From positions 3,968,001 to 4,032,000 of the forward strand of contig OZ059897.1 in assembly GCA_964057225.1 (NCBI GenBank): DNA of 64,000 nt, written 5' to 3'. Positions 51,969 to 64,000 of this stretch are shown piece by piece. The translations under genes were made by a program, and so were the position numbers. The notes under the pieces were generated by a model. The model was not told where the DNA came from and did no database searches. It worked only from the letters and a program-made list of their open reading frames with translations. Every line of letters begins with the position of its first letter. Position 1 is the stretch's first letter. This DNA is from Auanema rhodensis. Its lineage: Eukaryota > Nematoda > Chromadorea > Rhabditida > Rhabditidae.

Positions 51969-54075
51969 CACCGAGATATCAACTGATATAGGTTCACACT
52001 TATATCCTCGATTTTCACCCTGAAGAAATGATTTTTTCGTTGAAAAACATTGTCCATCGTATTCGTCTTGAAAAAAGGAATCTAAAAACATCTACTTTTT
52101 GTGAAATTATTTAGAAATTTTTCGGGAAAATTTTTGTCAAAATGTTTTTGGAAGCAATGTTGAGTGTACATGGGAACTCAACATACACTAATGCATTATT
52201 TTTCAAACGATCATAACTAATTTTTGTATAGAGCGTTTCTCATTGTAGTATAGTGCATTCGATGCGGATTTTTAAGCTGCGTTGATCTGTGTTATCAGAT
52301 TTGAGTTAACTTAAAAATGCACCGAGATATCAACTGATATATGTTCACACTTATATCCTCGATTTTCACCCTGAAGAAATGATTTTTTCGTTGAATAACA
52401 TTGTCCATCGTCTTCGTCTTGAAAAAAGGAATCTAAAAACATCTACTTTTTGTGAAATTATTTAGAATTTTTTCGGGAAAATTTTTGTCAAAATGTTTTT
52501 GGAAGCAATGTTGAGTGTACATGGGAACTCAACATACACTAATGCATTATTTTTCAAACGATCATAACTAATTTTTGTATTAAGCGTTTATCAATGTAGT
52601 ATAGTGCATTCGATGCGGATTTTTAAGCTGCGTCGATCTGTGTTATCAGATTTGCGCTAGCTTGAAAATACACCGAGATATCAACTGATATAGGTTCACA
52701 CTTATATCCTCGATTTTCACCCTGAAGAATTAATTTTTTCGTTGAATAACATTGTCCATCGTCTTTGCCTTGAAAAAAGGAATCTAAAAACATCTACTTT
52801 TTGTGAAATTATTCAGAAATTTTTCGGGAAAATTTTTGTCACAATGTTTTTGGAAGCAATGTTGAGTGTACATGGGAACTCAGCATACACTAATGCATTA
52901 TTTTTCAAACGATCATAACTAATTTTTGTATAGAGCGTTTCTCAATGTAGTATAGTGCATTCGATGCGGATTTTTAAGCTGCGTTGATCTGTGTTATCAG
53001 ATTTGCGCTAGCTTAAAAATGCACCGAGTAATCAACTGATATAGGTTCACACTTATATCCTCGATTTTCACCCTGAAGAATTAATTTTTTCGTTGAATAA
53101 CATTGTCCATCGTCTTTGCCTTGAAAAAAGAAATCTAAAAACATCTACTTTTTGTGAAATTATTCAGAAATTTTTCGGGAAAATTTTTGTCACAATGTTT
53201 TTGGAAGCAATGTTAAGTGTACATGGGAACTCAACACACACTAATGCAATTTTTTTTCAAACGATCATAACTAATTTTTGTATAGAGCGTTTCTCAATGT
53301 AGTATAGTGCATTCGATGCGGATTTTTAAGCTGCGTCGATCTGTGTTATCCGATTTGAGTTAGCTTAAAAATGCACCGAGATATCAACTGATATAGGTTC
53401 ACACTTATATCCTCGATTTTCACCCTGAAGAATTAATTTTTTCGTTGAAAAACATTGTCCATCGTATTCGTCTTGAAAAAAAGAATCTAAAAACATCTAC
53501 TTTTTGTGAAATTATTTAGAAATTTTTCGGGAAAATTTTTGTCAAAATGTTTTTGGAAGCAATGTTGAGTGTACATGGGAACTCAACATACACTAATGCA
53601 TTATTTTTCAAACGATCATAACTAATTTTTGTATAGAGCGTTTCTCAATGTAGTATAGTGCATTCGATGCGGATTTTTAAGCTGCGTCGATCTGTGTTAT
53701 CCGATTTGAGTTAGCTTAAAAATGCACCGAGATATCAACTGATATAGGTTCACACTTATATCCTCGATTTTCACCCTGAAGAATTAATTTTTTCGTTGAA
53801 AAACATTGTCCATCGTATTCGTCTTGAAAAAAAGAATCTAAAAACATCTACTTTTTGTGAAATTATTTAGAAATTTTTCGGGAAAATTTTTGTCAAAATG
53901 TTTTTGGAAGCAATGTTGAGTGTACATGGGAACTCAGCATACACTAATGCATTATTTTTCAAACGATCATAACTAATTTTTGTATAGAGCGTTTCTCAAT
54001 GTAGTATAGTGCATTCGATGCGGATTTTTAAGCTGCGTTGATCTGTGTTATCAGATTTGCGCTAGCTTAAAAATG
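51969..54075. repeat. Six monomers linking HOR units
   Basis: Monomers at 51969, 52320, 52671, 53022 (O), 53374 and 53725. The tail before 52671 is gaaaatacacc, a mark found again before 62856 and 63909. 53374 and 53725 are near copies of one gttgaaaaac, aaaaagaatc type, a single-monomer duplication. Confidence 0.75.
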
Positions 54076-56182
54076 CACCGAGTAATCAACTGATATAGGT
54101 TCACACTTATATCCTCGATTTTCACCCTGAAGAATTAATTTTTTCGTTGAATAACATTGTCCATCGTCTTTGCCTTGAAAAAAGAAATCTAAAAACATCT
54201 ACTTTTTGTGAAATTATTCAGAAATTTTTCGGGAAAATTTTTGTCACAATGTTTTTGGAAGCAATGTTAAGTGTACATGGGAACTCAACACACACTAATG
54301 CAATTTTTTTTCAAACGATCATAACTAATTTTTGTATAGAGCGTTTCTCAATGTAGTATAGTGCATTCGATGCGGATTTTTAAGCTGCGTCGATCTGTGT
54401 TATCCGATTTGAGTTAGCTTAAAAATGCACCGAGATATCAACTGATATAGGTTCACACTTATATCCTCGATTTTCACCCTGAAGAATTAATTTTTTCGTT
54501 GAAAAACATTGTCCATCGTATTCGTCTTGAAAAAAAGAATCTAAAAACATCTACTTTTTGTGAAATTATTTAGAAATTTTTCGGGAAAATTTTTGTCAAA
54601 ATGTTTTTGGAAGCAATGTTGAGTGTACATGGGAACTCAACATACACTAATGCATTATTTTTCAAACGATCATAACTAATTTTTGTATAGAGCGTTTCTC
54701 AATGTAGTATAGTGCATTCGATGCGGATTTTTAAGCTGCGTCGATCTGTGTTATCCGATTTGAGTTAGCTTAAAAATGCACCGAGATATCAACTGATATA
54801 GGTTCACACTTATATCCTCGATTTTCACCCTGAAGAATTAATTTTTTCGTTGAAAAACATTGTCCATCGTATTCGTCTTGAAAAAAAGAATCTAAAAACA
54901 TCTACTTTTTGTGAAATTATTTAGAAATTTTTCGGGAAAATTTTTGTCAAAATGTTTTTGGAAGCAATGTTGAGTGTACATGGGAACTCAACATACACTA
55001 ATGCATTATTTTTCAAACGATCATAACTAATTTTTGTATAGAGCGTTTCTCAATGTAGTATAGTGCATTCGATGCGGATTTTTAAGCTGCGTTGATCTGT
55101 GTTATCAGATTTGAGTTAACTTAAAAATGCACCGAGATATCAACTGATATAGGTTCACACTTATATCCTCGATTTTCACCCTGAAGAAATGATTTTTTCG
55201 TTGAAAAACATTGTCCATCGTATTCGTCTTGAAAAAAGGAATCTAAAAACATCTACTTTTTGTGAAATTATTTAGAAATTTTTCGGGAAAATTTTTGTCA
55301 AAATGTTTTTGGAAGCAATGTTGAGTGTACATGGGAACTCAACATACACTAATGCATTATTTTTCAAACGATCATAACTAATTTTTGTATAGAGCGTTTC
55401 TCAATGTAGTATAGTGCATTCGATGCGGATTTTTAAGCTGCGTTGATCTGTGTTATCAGATTTGAGTTAACTTAAAAATGCACCGAGATATCAACTGATA
55501 TAGGTTCACACTTATATCCTCGATTTTCACCCTGAAGAAATGATTTTTTCGTTGAAAAACATTGTCCATCGTATTCGTCTTGAAAAAAGGAATCTAAAAA
55601 CATCTACTTTTTGTGAAATTATTTAGAAATTTTTCGGGAAAATTTTTGTCAAAATGTTTTTGGAAGCAATGTTGAGTGTACATGGGAACTCAACATACAC
55701 TAATGCATTATTTTTCAAACGATCATAACTAATTTTTGTATAGAGCGTTTCTCATTGTAGTATAGTGCATTCGATGCGGATTTTTAAGCTGCGTTGATCT
55801 GTGTTATCAGATTTGCGCTAGCTTAAAAATGCACCGAGTAATCAACTGATATAGGTTCACACTTATATCCTCGATTTTCACCCTGAAGAATTAATTTTTT
55901 CGTTGAATAACATTGTCCATCGTCTTTGCCTTGAAAAAAGGAATCTAAAAACATCTACTTTTTGTGAAATTATTCAGAAATTTTTCGGGAAAATTTTTGT
56001 CACAATGTTTTTGGAAGCAATGTTGAGTGTACATGGGAACTCAGCATACACTAATGCATTATTTTTCAAACGATCATAACTAATTTTTGTATAGAGCGTT
56101 TCTCAATGTAGTATAGTGCATTCGATGCGGATTTTTAAGCTGCGTTGATCTGTGTTATCAGATTTGCGCTAGCTTAAAAATG
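54076..56182. repeat. 6-monomer unit (2107 bp)
   Basis: O monomer at 54076, then 54428, 54779, 55130, 55481 and 55832. The ccgatttgagttagc tail occurs on three successive monomers (54076, 54428 and the one before 54779 boundary types), showing single-monomer copying inside the 6-mer. The next O monomer is at 56183. Confidence 0.75.
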
Positions 56183-58641
56183 CACCGAGTAATCAACTGA
56201 TATAGGTTCACACTTATATCCTCGATTTTCACCCTGAAGAATTAATTTTTTCGTTGAATAACATTGTCCATCGTCTTTGCCTTGAAAAAAGAAATCTAAA
56301 AACATCTACTTTTTGTGAAATTATTCAGAAATTTTTCGGGAAAATTTTTGTCACAATGTTTTTGGAAGCAATGTTAAGTGTACATGGGAACTCAACACAC
56401 ACTAATGCAATTTTTTTTCAAACGATCATAACTAATTTTTGTATAGAGCGTTTCTCAATGTAGTATAGTGCATTCGATGCGGATTTTTAAGCTGCGTCGA
56501 TCTGTGTTATCCGATTTGAGTTAGCTTAAAAATGCACCGAGATATCAACTGATATAGGTTCACACTTATATCCTCGATTTTCACCCTGAAGAATTAATTT
56601 TTTCGTTGAAAAACATTGTCCATCGTATTCGTCTTGAAAAAAAGAATCTAAAAACATCTACTTTTTGTGAAATTATTTAGAAATTTTTCGGGAAAATTTT
56701 TGTCAAAATGTTTTTGGAAGCAATGTTGAGTGTACATGGGAACTCAACATACACTAATGCATTATTTTTCAAACGATCATAACTAATTTTTGTATAGAGC
56801 GTTTCTCAATGTAGTATAGTGCATTCGATGCGGATTTTTAAGCTGCGTTGATCTGTGTTATCAGATTTGAGTTAACTTAAAAATGCACCGAGATATCAAC
56901 TGATATAGGTTCACACTTATATCCTCGATTTTCACCCTGAAGAAATGATTTTTTCGTTGAAAAACATTGTCCATCGTATTCGTCTTGAAAAAAGGAATCT
57001 AAAAACATCTACTTTTTGTGAAATTATTTAGAAATTTTTCGGGAAAATTTTTGTCAAAATGTTTTTGGAAGCAATGTTGAGTGTACATGGGAACTCAACA
57101 TACACTAATGCATTATTTTTCAAACGATCATAACTAATTTTTGTATAGAGCGTTTCTCAATGTAGTATAGTGCATTCGATGCGGATTTTTAAGCTGCGTT
57201 GATCTGTGTTATCAGATTTGAGTTAACTTAAAAATGCACCGAGATATCAACTGATATATGTTCACACTTATATCCTCGATTTTCACCCTGAAGAATTAAT
57301 TTTTTCGTTGAAAAACATTGTCCATCGTATTCGTCTTGAAAAAAAGAATCTAAAAACATCTACTTTTTGTGAAATTATTCAGAAACTTTTCGGGAAAATT
57401 TTTGTCACAATGTTTTTGGAAGCAATGTTAAGTGTACATGGGAACTCAACACACACTAATGCAATTTTTTTTCAAACGATCATAACTAATTTTTGTATAG
57501 AGCGTTTCTCAATGTAGTATAGTGCATTCGATGCGGATTTTTAAGCTGCGTCGATCTGTGTTATCCGATTTGAGTTAGCTTAAAAATGCACCGAGATATC
57601 AACTGATATAGGTTCACACTTATATCCTCGATTTTCACCCTGAAGAATTAATTTTTTCGTTGAAAAACATTGTCCATCGTATTCGTCTTGAAAAAAAGAA
57701 TCTAAAAACATCTACTTTTTGTGAAATTATTTAGAAATTTTTCGGGAAAATTTTTGTCAAAATGTTTTTGGAAGCAATGTTGAGTGTACATGGGAACTCA
57801 ACATACACTAATGCATTATTTTTCAAACGATCATAACTAATTTTTGTATAGAGCGTTTCTCAATGTAGTATAGTGCATTCGATGCGGATTTTTAAGCTGC
57901 GTTGATCTGTGTTATCAGATTTGAGTTAACTTAAAAATGCACCGAGATATCAACTGATATAGGTTCACACTTATATCCTCGATTTTCACCCTGAAGAAAT
58001 GATTTTTTCGTTGAAAAACATTGTCCATCGTATTCGTCTTGAAAAAAGGAATCTAAAAACATCTACTTTTTGTGAAATTATTTAGAAATTTTTCGGGAAA
58101 ATTTTTGTCAAAATGTTTTTGGAAGCAATGTTGAGTGTACATGGGAACTCAACATACACTAATGCATTATTTTTCAAACGATCATAACTAATTTTTGTAT
58201 AGAGCGTTTCTCATTGTAGTATAGTGCATTCGATGCGGATTTTTAAGCTGCGTTGATCTGTGTTATCAGATTTGCGCTAGCTTAAAAATGCACCGAGTAA
58301 TCAACTGATATAGGTTCACACTTATATCCTCGATTTTCACCCTGAAGAATTAATTTTTTCGTTGAATAACATTGTCCATCGTCTTTGCCTTGAAAAAAGG
58401 AATCTAAAAACATCTACTTTTTGTGAAATTATTCAGAAATTTTTCGGGAAAATTTTTGTCACAATGTTTTTGGAAGCAATGTTGAGTGTACATGGGAACT
58501 CAGCATACACTAATGCATTATTTTTCAAACGATCATAACTAATTTTTGTATAGAGCGTTTCTCAATGTAGTATAGTGCATTCGATGCGGATTTTTAAGCT
58601 GCGTTGATCTGTGTTATCAGATTTGCGCTAGCTTAAAAATG
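56183..58641. repeat. 7-monomer unit with an internal O hybrid (2459 bp)
   Basis: O at 56183, then 56535, 56886, 57237 (O hybrid), 57589, 57940 and 58291. 57237 joins a gttgaaaaac, tattcgtc left half to an O-class right half and carries gaaacttttc (C at 57386), the mark of the 50563 and 51266 copies about 6 kb upstream. Confidence 0.8.
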
Positions 58642-60748
58642 CACCGAGTAATCAACTGATATAGGTTCACACTTATATCCTCGATTTTCACCCTGAAGAA
58701 TTAATTTTTTCGTTGAATAACATTGTCCATCGTCTTTGCCTTGAAAAAAGAAATCTAAAAACATCTACTTTTTGTGAAATTATTCAGAAATTTTTCGGGA
58801 AAATTTTTGTCACAATGTTTTTGGAAGCAATGTTAAGTGTACATGGGAACTCAACACACACTAATGCAATTTTTTTTCAAACGATCATAACTAATTTTTG
58901 TATAGAGCGTTTCTCAATGTAGTATAGTGCATTCGATGCGGATTTTTAAGCTGCGTCGATCTGTGTTATCCGATTTGAGTTAGCTTAAAAATGCACCGAG
59001 ATATCAACTGATATAGGTTCACACTTATATCCTCGATTTTCACCCTGAAGAATTAATTTTTTCGTTGAAAAACATTGTCCATCGTATTCGTCTTGAAAAA
59101 AAGAATCTAAAAACATCTACTTTTTGTGAAATTATTTAGAAATTTTTCGGGAAAATTTTTGTCAAAATGTTTTTGGAAGCAATGTTGAGTGTACATGGGA
59201 ACTCAACATACACTAATGCATTATTTTTTAAACGATCATAACTAATTTTTGTATAGAGCGTTTCTCAATGTAGTATAGTGCATTCGATGCGGATTTTTAA
59301 GCTGCGTCGATCTGTGTTATCCGATTTGAGTTAGCTTAAAAATGCACCGAGATATCAACTGATATAGGTTCACACTTATATCCTCGATTTTCACCCTGAA
59401 GAATTAATTTTTTCGTTGAAAAACATTGTCCATCGTATTCGTCTTGAAAAAAAGAATCTAAAAACATCTACTTTTTGTGAAATTATTTGGAAATTTTTCG
59501 GGAAAATTTTTGTCAAAATGTTTTTGGAAGCAATGTTGAGTGTACATGGGAACTCAACATACACTAATGCATTATTTTTCAAACGATCATAACTAATTTT
59601 TGTATAGAGCGTTTCTCAATGTAGTATAGTGCATTCGATGCGGATTTTTAAGCTGCGTTGATCTGTGTTATCAGATTTGAGTTAACTTAAAAATGCACCG
59701 AGATATCAACTGATATAGGTTCACACTTATATCCTCGATTTTCACCCTGAAGAAATGATTTTTTCGTTGAAAAACATTGTCCATCGTATTCGTCTTGAAA
59801 AAAGGAATCTAAAAACATCTACTTTTTGTGAAATTATTTAGAAATTTTTCGGGAAAATTTTTGTCAAAATGTTTTTGGAAGCAATGTTGAGTGTACATGG
59901 GAACTCAACATACACTAATGCATTATTTTTCAAACGATCATAACTAATTTTTGTATAGAGCGTTTCTCAATGTAGTATAGTGCATTCGATGCGGATTTTT
60001 AAGCTGCGTTGATCTGTGTTATCAGATTTGAGTTAACTTAAAAATGCACCGAGATATCAACTGATATATGTTCACACTTATATCCTCGATTTTCACCCTG
60101 AAGAAATGATTTTTTCGTTGAATAACATTGTCCATCGTCTTCGTCTTGAAAAAAGGAATCTAAAAACATCTACTTTTTGTGAAATTATTTAGAATTTTTT
60201 CGGGAAAATTTTTGTCAAAATGTTTTTGGAAGCAATGTTGAGTGTACATGGGAACTCAACATACACTAATGCATTATTTTTCAAACGATCATAACTAATT
60301 TTTGTATAGAGCGTTTCTCAATGTAGTATAGTGCATTCGATGCGGATTTTTAAGCTGCGTTGATCTGTGTTATCAGATTTGCGCTAGCTTAAAAATGCAC
60401 CGAGTAATCAACTGATATAGGTTCACACTTATATCCTCGATTTTCACCCTGAAGAATTAATTTTTTCGTTGAATAACATTGTCCATCGTCTTTGCCTTGA
60501 AAAAAGGAATCTAAAAACATCTACTTTTTGTGAAATTATTCAGAAATTTTTCGGGAAAATTTTTGTCACAATGTTTTTGGAAGCAATGTTGAGTGTACAT
60601 GGGAACTCAGCATACACTAATGCATTATTTTTCAAACGATCATAACTAATTTTTGTATAGAGCGTTTCTCAATGTAGTATAGTGCATTCGATGCGGATTT
60701 TTAAGCTGCGTTGATCTGTGTTATCAGATTTGCGCTAGCTTAAAAATG
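58642..60748. repeat. 6-monomer unit (2107 bp)
   Basis: O at 58642, then 58994, 59345, 59696, 60047 and 60398. 58994 and 59345 are near duplicates. An A to G change at 59489 in 59345 removes a stop on the minus strand, leaving a 63-codon open stretch at 59391-59582 that is unique to this copy and not a credible gene. Confidence 0.8.
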
Positions 60749-62153
60749 CACCGAGTAATCAACTGATATAGGTTCACACTTATATCCTCGATTTTCACCC
60801 TGAAGAATTAATTTTTTCGTTGAATAACATTGTCCATCGTCTTTGCCTTGAAAAAAGAAATCTAAAAACATCTACTTTTTGTGAAATTATTCAGAAATTT
60901 TTCGGGAAAATTTTTGTCACAATGTTTTTGGAAGCAATGTTAAGTGTACATGGGAACTCAACACACACTAATGCAATTTTTTTTCAAACGATCATAACTA
61001 ATTTTTGTATAGAGCGTTTCTCAATGTAGTATAGTGCATTCGATGCGGATTTTTAAGCTGCGTCGATCTGTGTTATCCGATTTGAGTTAGCTTAAAAATG
61101 CACCGAGATATCAACTGATATAGGTTCACACTTATATCCTCGATTTTCACCCTGAAGAATTAATTTTTTCGTTGAAAAACATTGTCCATCGTATTCGTCT
61201 TGAAAAAAAGAATCTAAAAACATCTACTTTTTGTGAAATTATTTAGAAATTTTTCGGGAAAATTTTTGTCAAAATGTTTTTGGAAGCAATGTTGAGTGTA
61301 CATGGGAACTCAACATACACTAATGCATTATTTTTCAAACGATCATAACTAATTTTTGTATAGAGCGTTTCTCAATGTAGTATAGTGCATTCGATGCGGA
61401 TTTTTAAGCTGCGTTGATCTGTGTTATCAGATTTGAGTTAACTTAAAAATGCACCGAGATATCAACTGATATAGGTTCACACTTATATCCTCGATTTTCA
61501 CCCTGAAGAAATGATTTTTTCGTTGAAAAACATTGTCCATCGTATTCGTCTTGAAAAAAGGAATCTAAAAACATCTACTTTTTGTGAAATTATTTAGAAA
61601 TTTTTCGGGAAAATTTTTGTCAAAATGTTTTTGGAAGCAATGTTGAGTGTACATGGGAACTCAACATACACTAATGCATTATTTTTCAAACGATCATAAC
61701 TAATTTTTGTATAGAGCGTTTCTCAATGTAGTATAGTGCATTCGATGCGGATTTTTAAGCTGCGTTGATCTGTGTTATCAGATTTGAGTTAACTTAAAAA
61801 TGCACCGAGATATCAACTGATATATGTTCACACTTATATCCTCGATTTTCACCCTGAAGAAATGATTTTTTCGTTGAATAACATTGTCCATCGTATTCGT
61901 CTTGAAAAAAGGAATCTAAAAACATCTACTTTTTGTGAAATTATTTAGAAATTTTTCGGGAAAATTTTTGTCAAAATGTTTTTGGAAGCAATGTTGAGTG
62001 TACATGGGAACTCAACATACACTAATGCATTATTTTTCAAACGATCATAACTAATTTTTGTATAGAGCGTTTCTCAATGTAGTATAGTGCATTCGATGCG
62101 GATTTTTAAGCTGCGTTGATCTGTGTTATCAGATTTGAGTTAACTTAAAAATG
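60749..62153. repeat. Last O monomer and three followers
   Basis: O at 60749, then 61101, 61452 and 61803. 61803 combines gatatatg, gttgaataac and tattcgtc, an uncommon mix. After this no O monomer occurs up to the window end, at least 2.9 kb. Confidence 0.75.
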
Positions 62154-64000
62154 CACCGAGATATCAACTGATATAGGTTCACACTTATATCCTCGATTTT
62201 CACCCTGAAGAAATGATTTTTTCGTTGAAAAACATTGTCCATCGTATTCGTCTTGAAAAAAGGAATCTAAAAACATCTACTTTTTGTGAAATTATTTAGA
62301 AATTTTTCGGGAAAATTTTTGTCAAAATGTTTTTGGAAGCAATGTTGAGTGTACATGGGAACTCAACATACACTAATGCATTATTTTTCAAACGATCATA
62401 ACTAATTTTTGTATAGAGCGTTTCTCATTGTAGTATAGTGCATTCGATGCGGATTTTTAAGCTGCGTTGATCTGTGTTATCAGATTTGAGTTAACTTAAA
62501 AATGCACCGAGATATCAACTGATATATGTTCACACTTATATCCTCGATTTTCACCCTGAAGAAATGATTTTTTCGTTGAATAACATTGTCCATCGTCTTC
62601 GTCTTGAAAAAAGGAATCTAAAAACATCTACTTTTTGTGAAATTATTTAGAATTTTTTCGGGAAAATTTTTGTCAAAATGTTTTTGGAAGCAATGTTGAG
62701 TGTACATGGGAACTCAACATACACTAATGCATTATTTTTCAAACGATCATAACTAATTTTTGTATTAAGCGTTTATCAATGTAGTATAGTGCATTCGATG
62801 CGGATTTTTAAGCTGCGTCGATCTGTGTTATCAGATTTGCGCTAGCTTGAAAATACACCGAGATATCAACTGATATAGGTTCACACTTATATTCTCGATT
62901 TTCACCCTGAAGAATTAATTTTTTCGTTGAATAACATTGTCCATCGTCTTTGCCTTGAAAAAAGGAATCTAAAAACATCTACTTTTTGTGAAATTATTCA
63001 GAAATTTTTCGGGAAAATTTTTGTCACAATGTTTTTGGAAGCAATGTTGAGTGTACATGGGAACTCAGCATACACTAATGCATTATTTTTCAAACGATCA
63101 TAACTAATTTTTGTATAGAGCGTTTCTCAATGTAGTATAGTGCATTCGATGCGGATTTTTAAGCTGCGTTGATCTGTGTTATCAGATTTGAGTTAACTTA
63201 AAAATGCACCGAGATATCAACTGATATAGGTTCACACTTATATCCTCGATTTTCACCCTGAAGAAATGATTTTTTCGTTGAAAAACATTGTCCATCGTAT
63301 TCGTCTTGAAAAAAGGAATCTAAAAACATCTACTTTTTGTGAAATTATTTAGAAATTTTTCGGGAAAATTTTTGTCAAAATGTTTTTGGAAGCAATGTTG
63401 AGTGTACATGGGAACTCAACATACACTAATGCATTATTTTTCAAACGATCATAACTAATTTTTGTATAGAGCGTTTCTCATTGTAGTATAGTGCATTCGA
63501 TGCGGATTTTTAAGCTGCGTTGATCTGTGTTATCAGATTTGAGTTAACTTAAAAATGCACCGAGATATCAACTGATATATGTTCACACTTATATCCTCGA
63601 TTTTCACCCTGAAGAAATGATTTTTTCGTTGAATAACATTGTCCATCGTCTTCGTCTTGAAAAAAGGAATCTAAAAACATCTACTTTTTGTGAAATTATT
63701 TAGAATTTTTTCGGGAAAATTTTTGTCAAAATGTTTTTGGAAGCAATGTTGAGTGTACATGGGAACTCAACATACACTAATGCATTATTTTTCAAACGAT
63801 CATAACTAATTTTTGTATTAAGCGTTTATCAATGTAGTATAGTGCATTCGATGCGGATTTTTAAGCTGCGTCGATCTGTGTTATCAGATTTGCGCTAGCT
63901 TGAAAATACACCGAGATATCAACTGATATAGGTTCACACTTATATTCTCGATTTTCACCCTGAAGAATTAATTTTTTCGTTGAATAACATTGTCCATCGT
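62154..64000. repeat. Terminal trimer higher-order repeat (1053 bp), cut by the window end
   Basis: Monomers 62154, 62505 and 62856 are repeated as 63207, 63558 and the partial 63909. Private marks gaaaatacacc (62851 and 63904) and ttatattctcg are exactly 1053 bp apart. The array clearly continues beyond 64000. Confidence 0.85.

Larger units (their letters stand above)
1..64000. repeat. 351-bp AT-rich satellite DNA array, no unique sequence
   Basis: The conserved start caccgag (rarely taccgag, as at 22471 and 24227) recurs every 351 or 352 bp from position 1 to 63909, giving 182 complete monomers and one partial. The start spacing adds up exactly: 182 x 351 plus 26 single-base insertions equals 63908. 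All copies have the same orientation and differ mostly by substitutions. Nothing interrupts the array: no mobile element, gene, RNA gene or flank is visible in any stretch. Such arrays are characteristic of eukaryotic centromeric, pericentromeric or subtelomeric heterochromatin; which of these applies here is inference. A 351-bp period is close to two nucleosome repeats. The species cannot be named from the sequence. Confidence 0.98.

Noticed and set aside
59391-59582. 63-codon open frame on the minus strand
   Set aside because: It exists only because of one A to G change at 59489 in one monomer. All sister monomers have a stop there.
1-64000. CRISPR array
   Set aside because: The repeat is 351 bp with no unique spacers. 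Every position belongs to the same monomer family.
1-64000. rDNA spacer or tandem gene cluster
   Set aside because: No rRNA, tRNA, histone-like or other coding sequence is seen between repeats, and the monomer is too short and stop-rich.

Overview
The whole window is one uninterrupted, head-to-tail tandem array of an AT-rich satellite DNA. I see no gene, RNA gene, transposon, CRISPR array or unique flanking sequence. The monomer is 351 bp, about 32% G+C when counted by hand on the first monomer. Taking the conserved caccgag as an arbitrary monomer start, I count 182 complete monomers plus a 92-bp partial one at 63909-64000. Judged by the spacing of these starts, every complete monomer is 351 bp (156 copies) or 352 bp (26 copies). 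All copies lie in the same orientation. This architecture (kilobase-scale satellite, near-identical copies, multi-monomer higher-order repeats) is typical of eukaryotic centromeric, pericentromeric or subtelomeric heterochromatin. The sequence does not identify the species; an insect or plant is plausible but is only a guess.

The monomers fall into a handful of recurring variant types, set by about a dozen diagnostic positions. These types are arranged in higher-order repeats (HORs) whose length changes along the array. 1-5.5 kb: a 9-monomer unit (3160 bp) and a partial second copy. 5.3-8.1 kb: a 5-mer built on a hybrid monomer. 10.2-15.8 kb: 7-mer (2457 bp) and 9-mer (3159 bp) copies. 15.4-20.0 kb: 7-mer (2458 bp). 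21.1-24.6 kb: 5-mer (1756 bp). 26.0-30.2 kb: a 9-mer offset (3159 bp) with a run of near-identical single monomers inside. 30.5-33.4 kb: 4-mer (1404 bp). 33.4-38.3 kb: 8-mer offset (2809 bp) with a nested dimer (702 bp). 39.0-41.1 kb: trimer (1053 bp). 41.8-48.1 kb: 6-mer (2107 bp), within which shared private mutations at a 4214-bp spacing show a 12-mer relationship. 48.1-64 kb: variable 7-, 2-, 3-, 4- and 6-mer spacings, ending in a trimer (1053 bp).

One monomer class, here called O, first appears at 16850 and recurs 19 times. It lacks an internal stop codon and so carries a 69-codon open frame, but I judge this to be chance and not a gene. Each monomer also holds several short inverted repeats, including an 11-bp perfect stem that encloses a second 5-bp stem across the monomer junction, and clustered A/T tracts. 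These dyads are the most plausible functional content. The most informative signals are the hybrid monomers and shifting HOR lengths, which record unequal exchange and local amplification, and the dyad-rich monomer itself.
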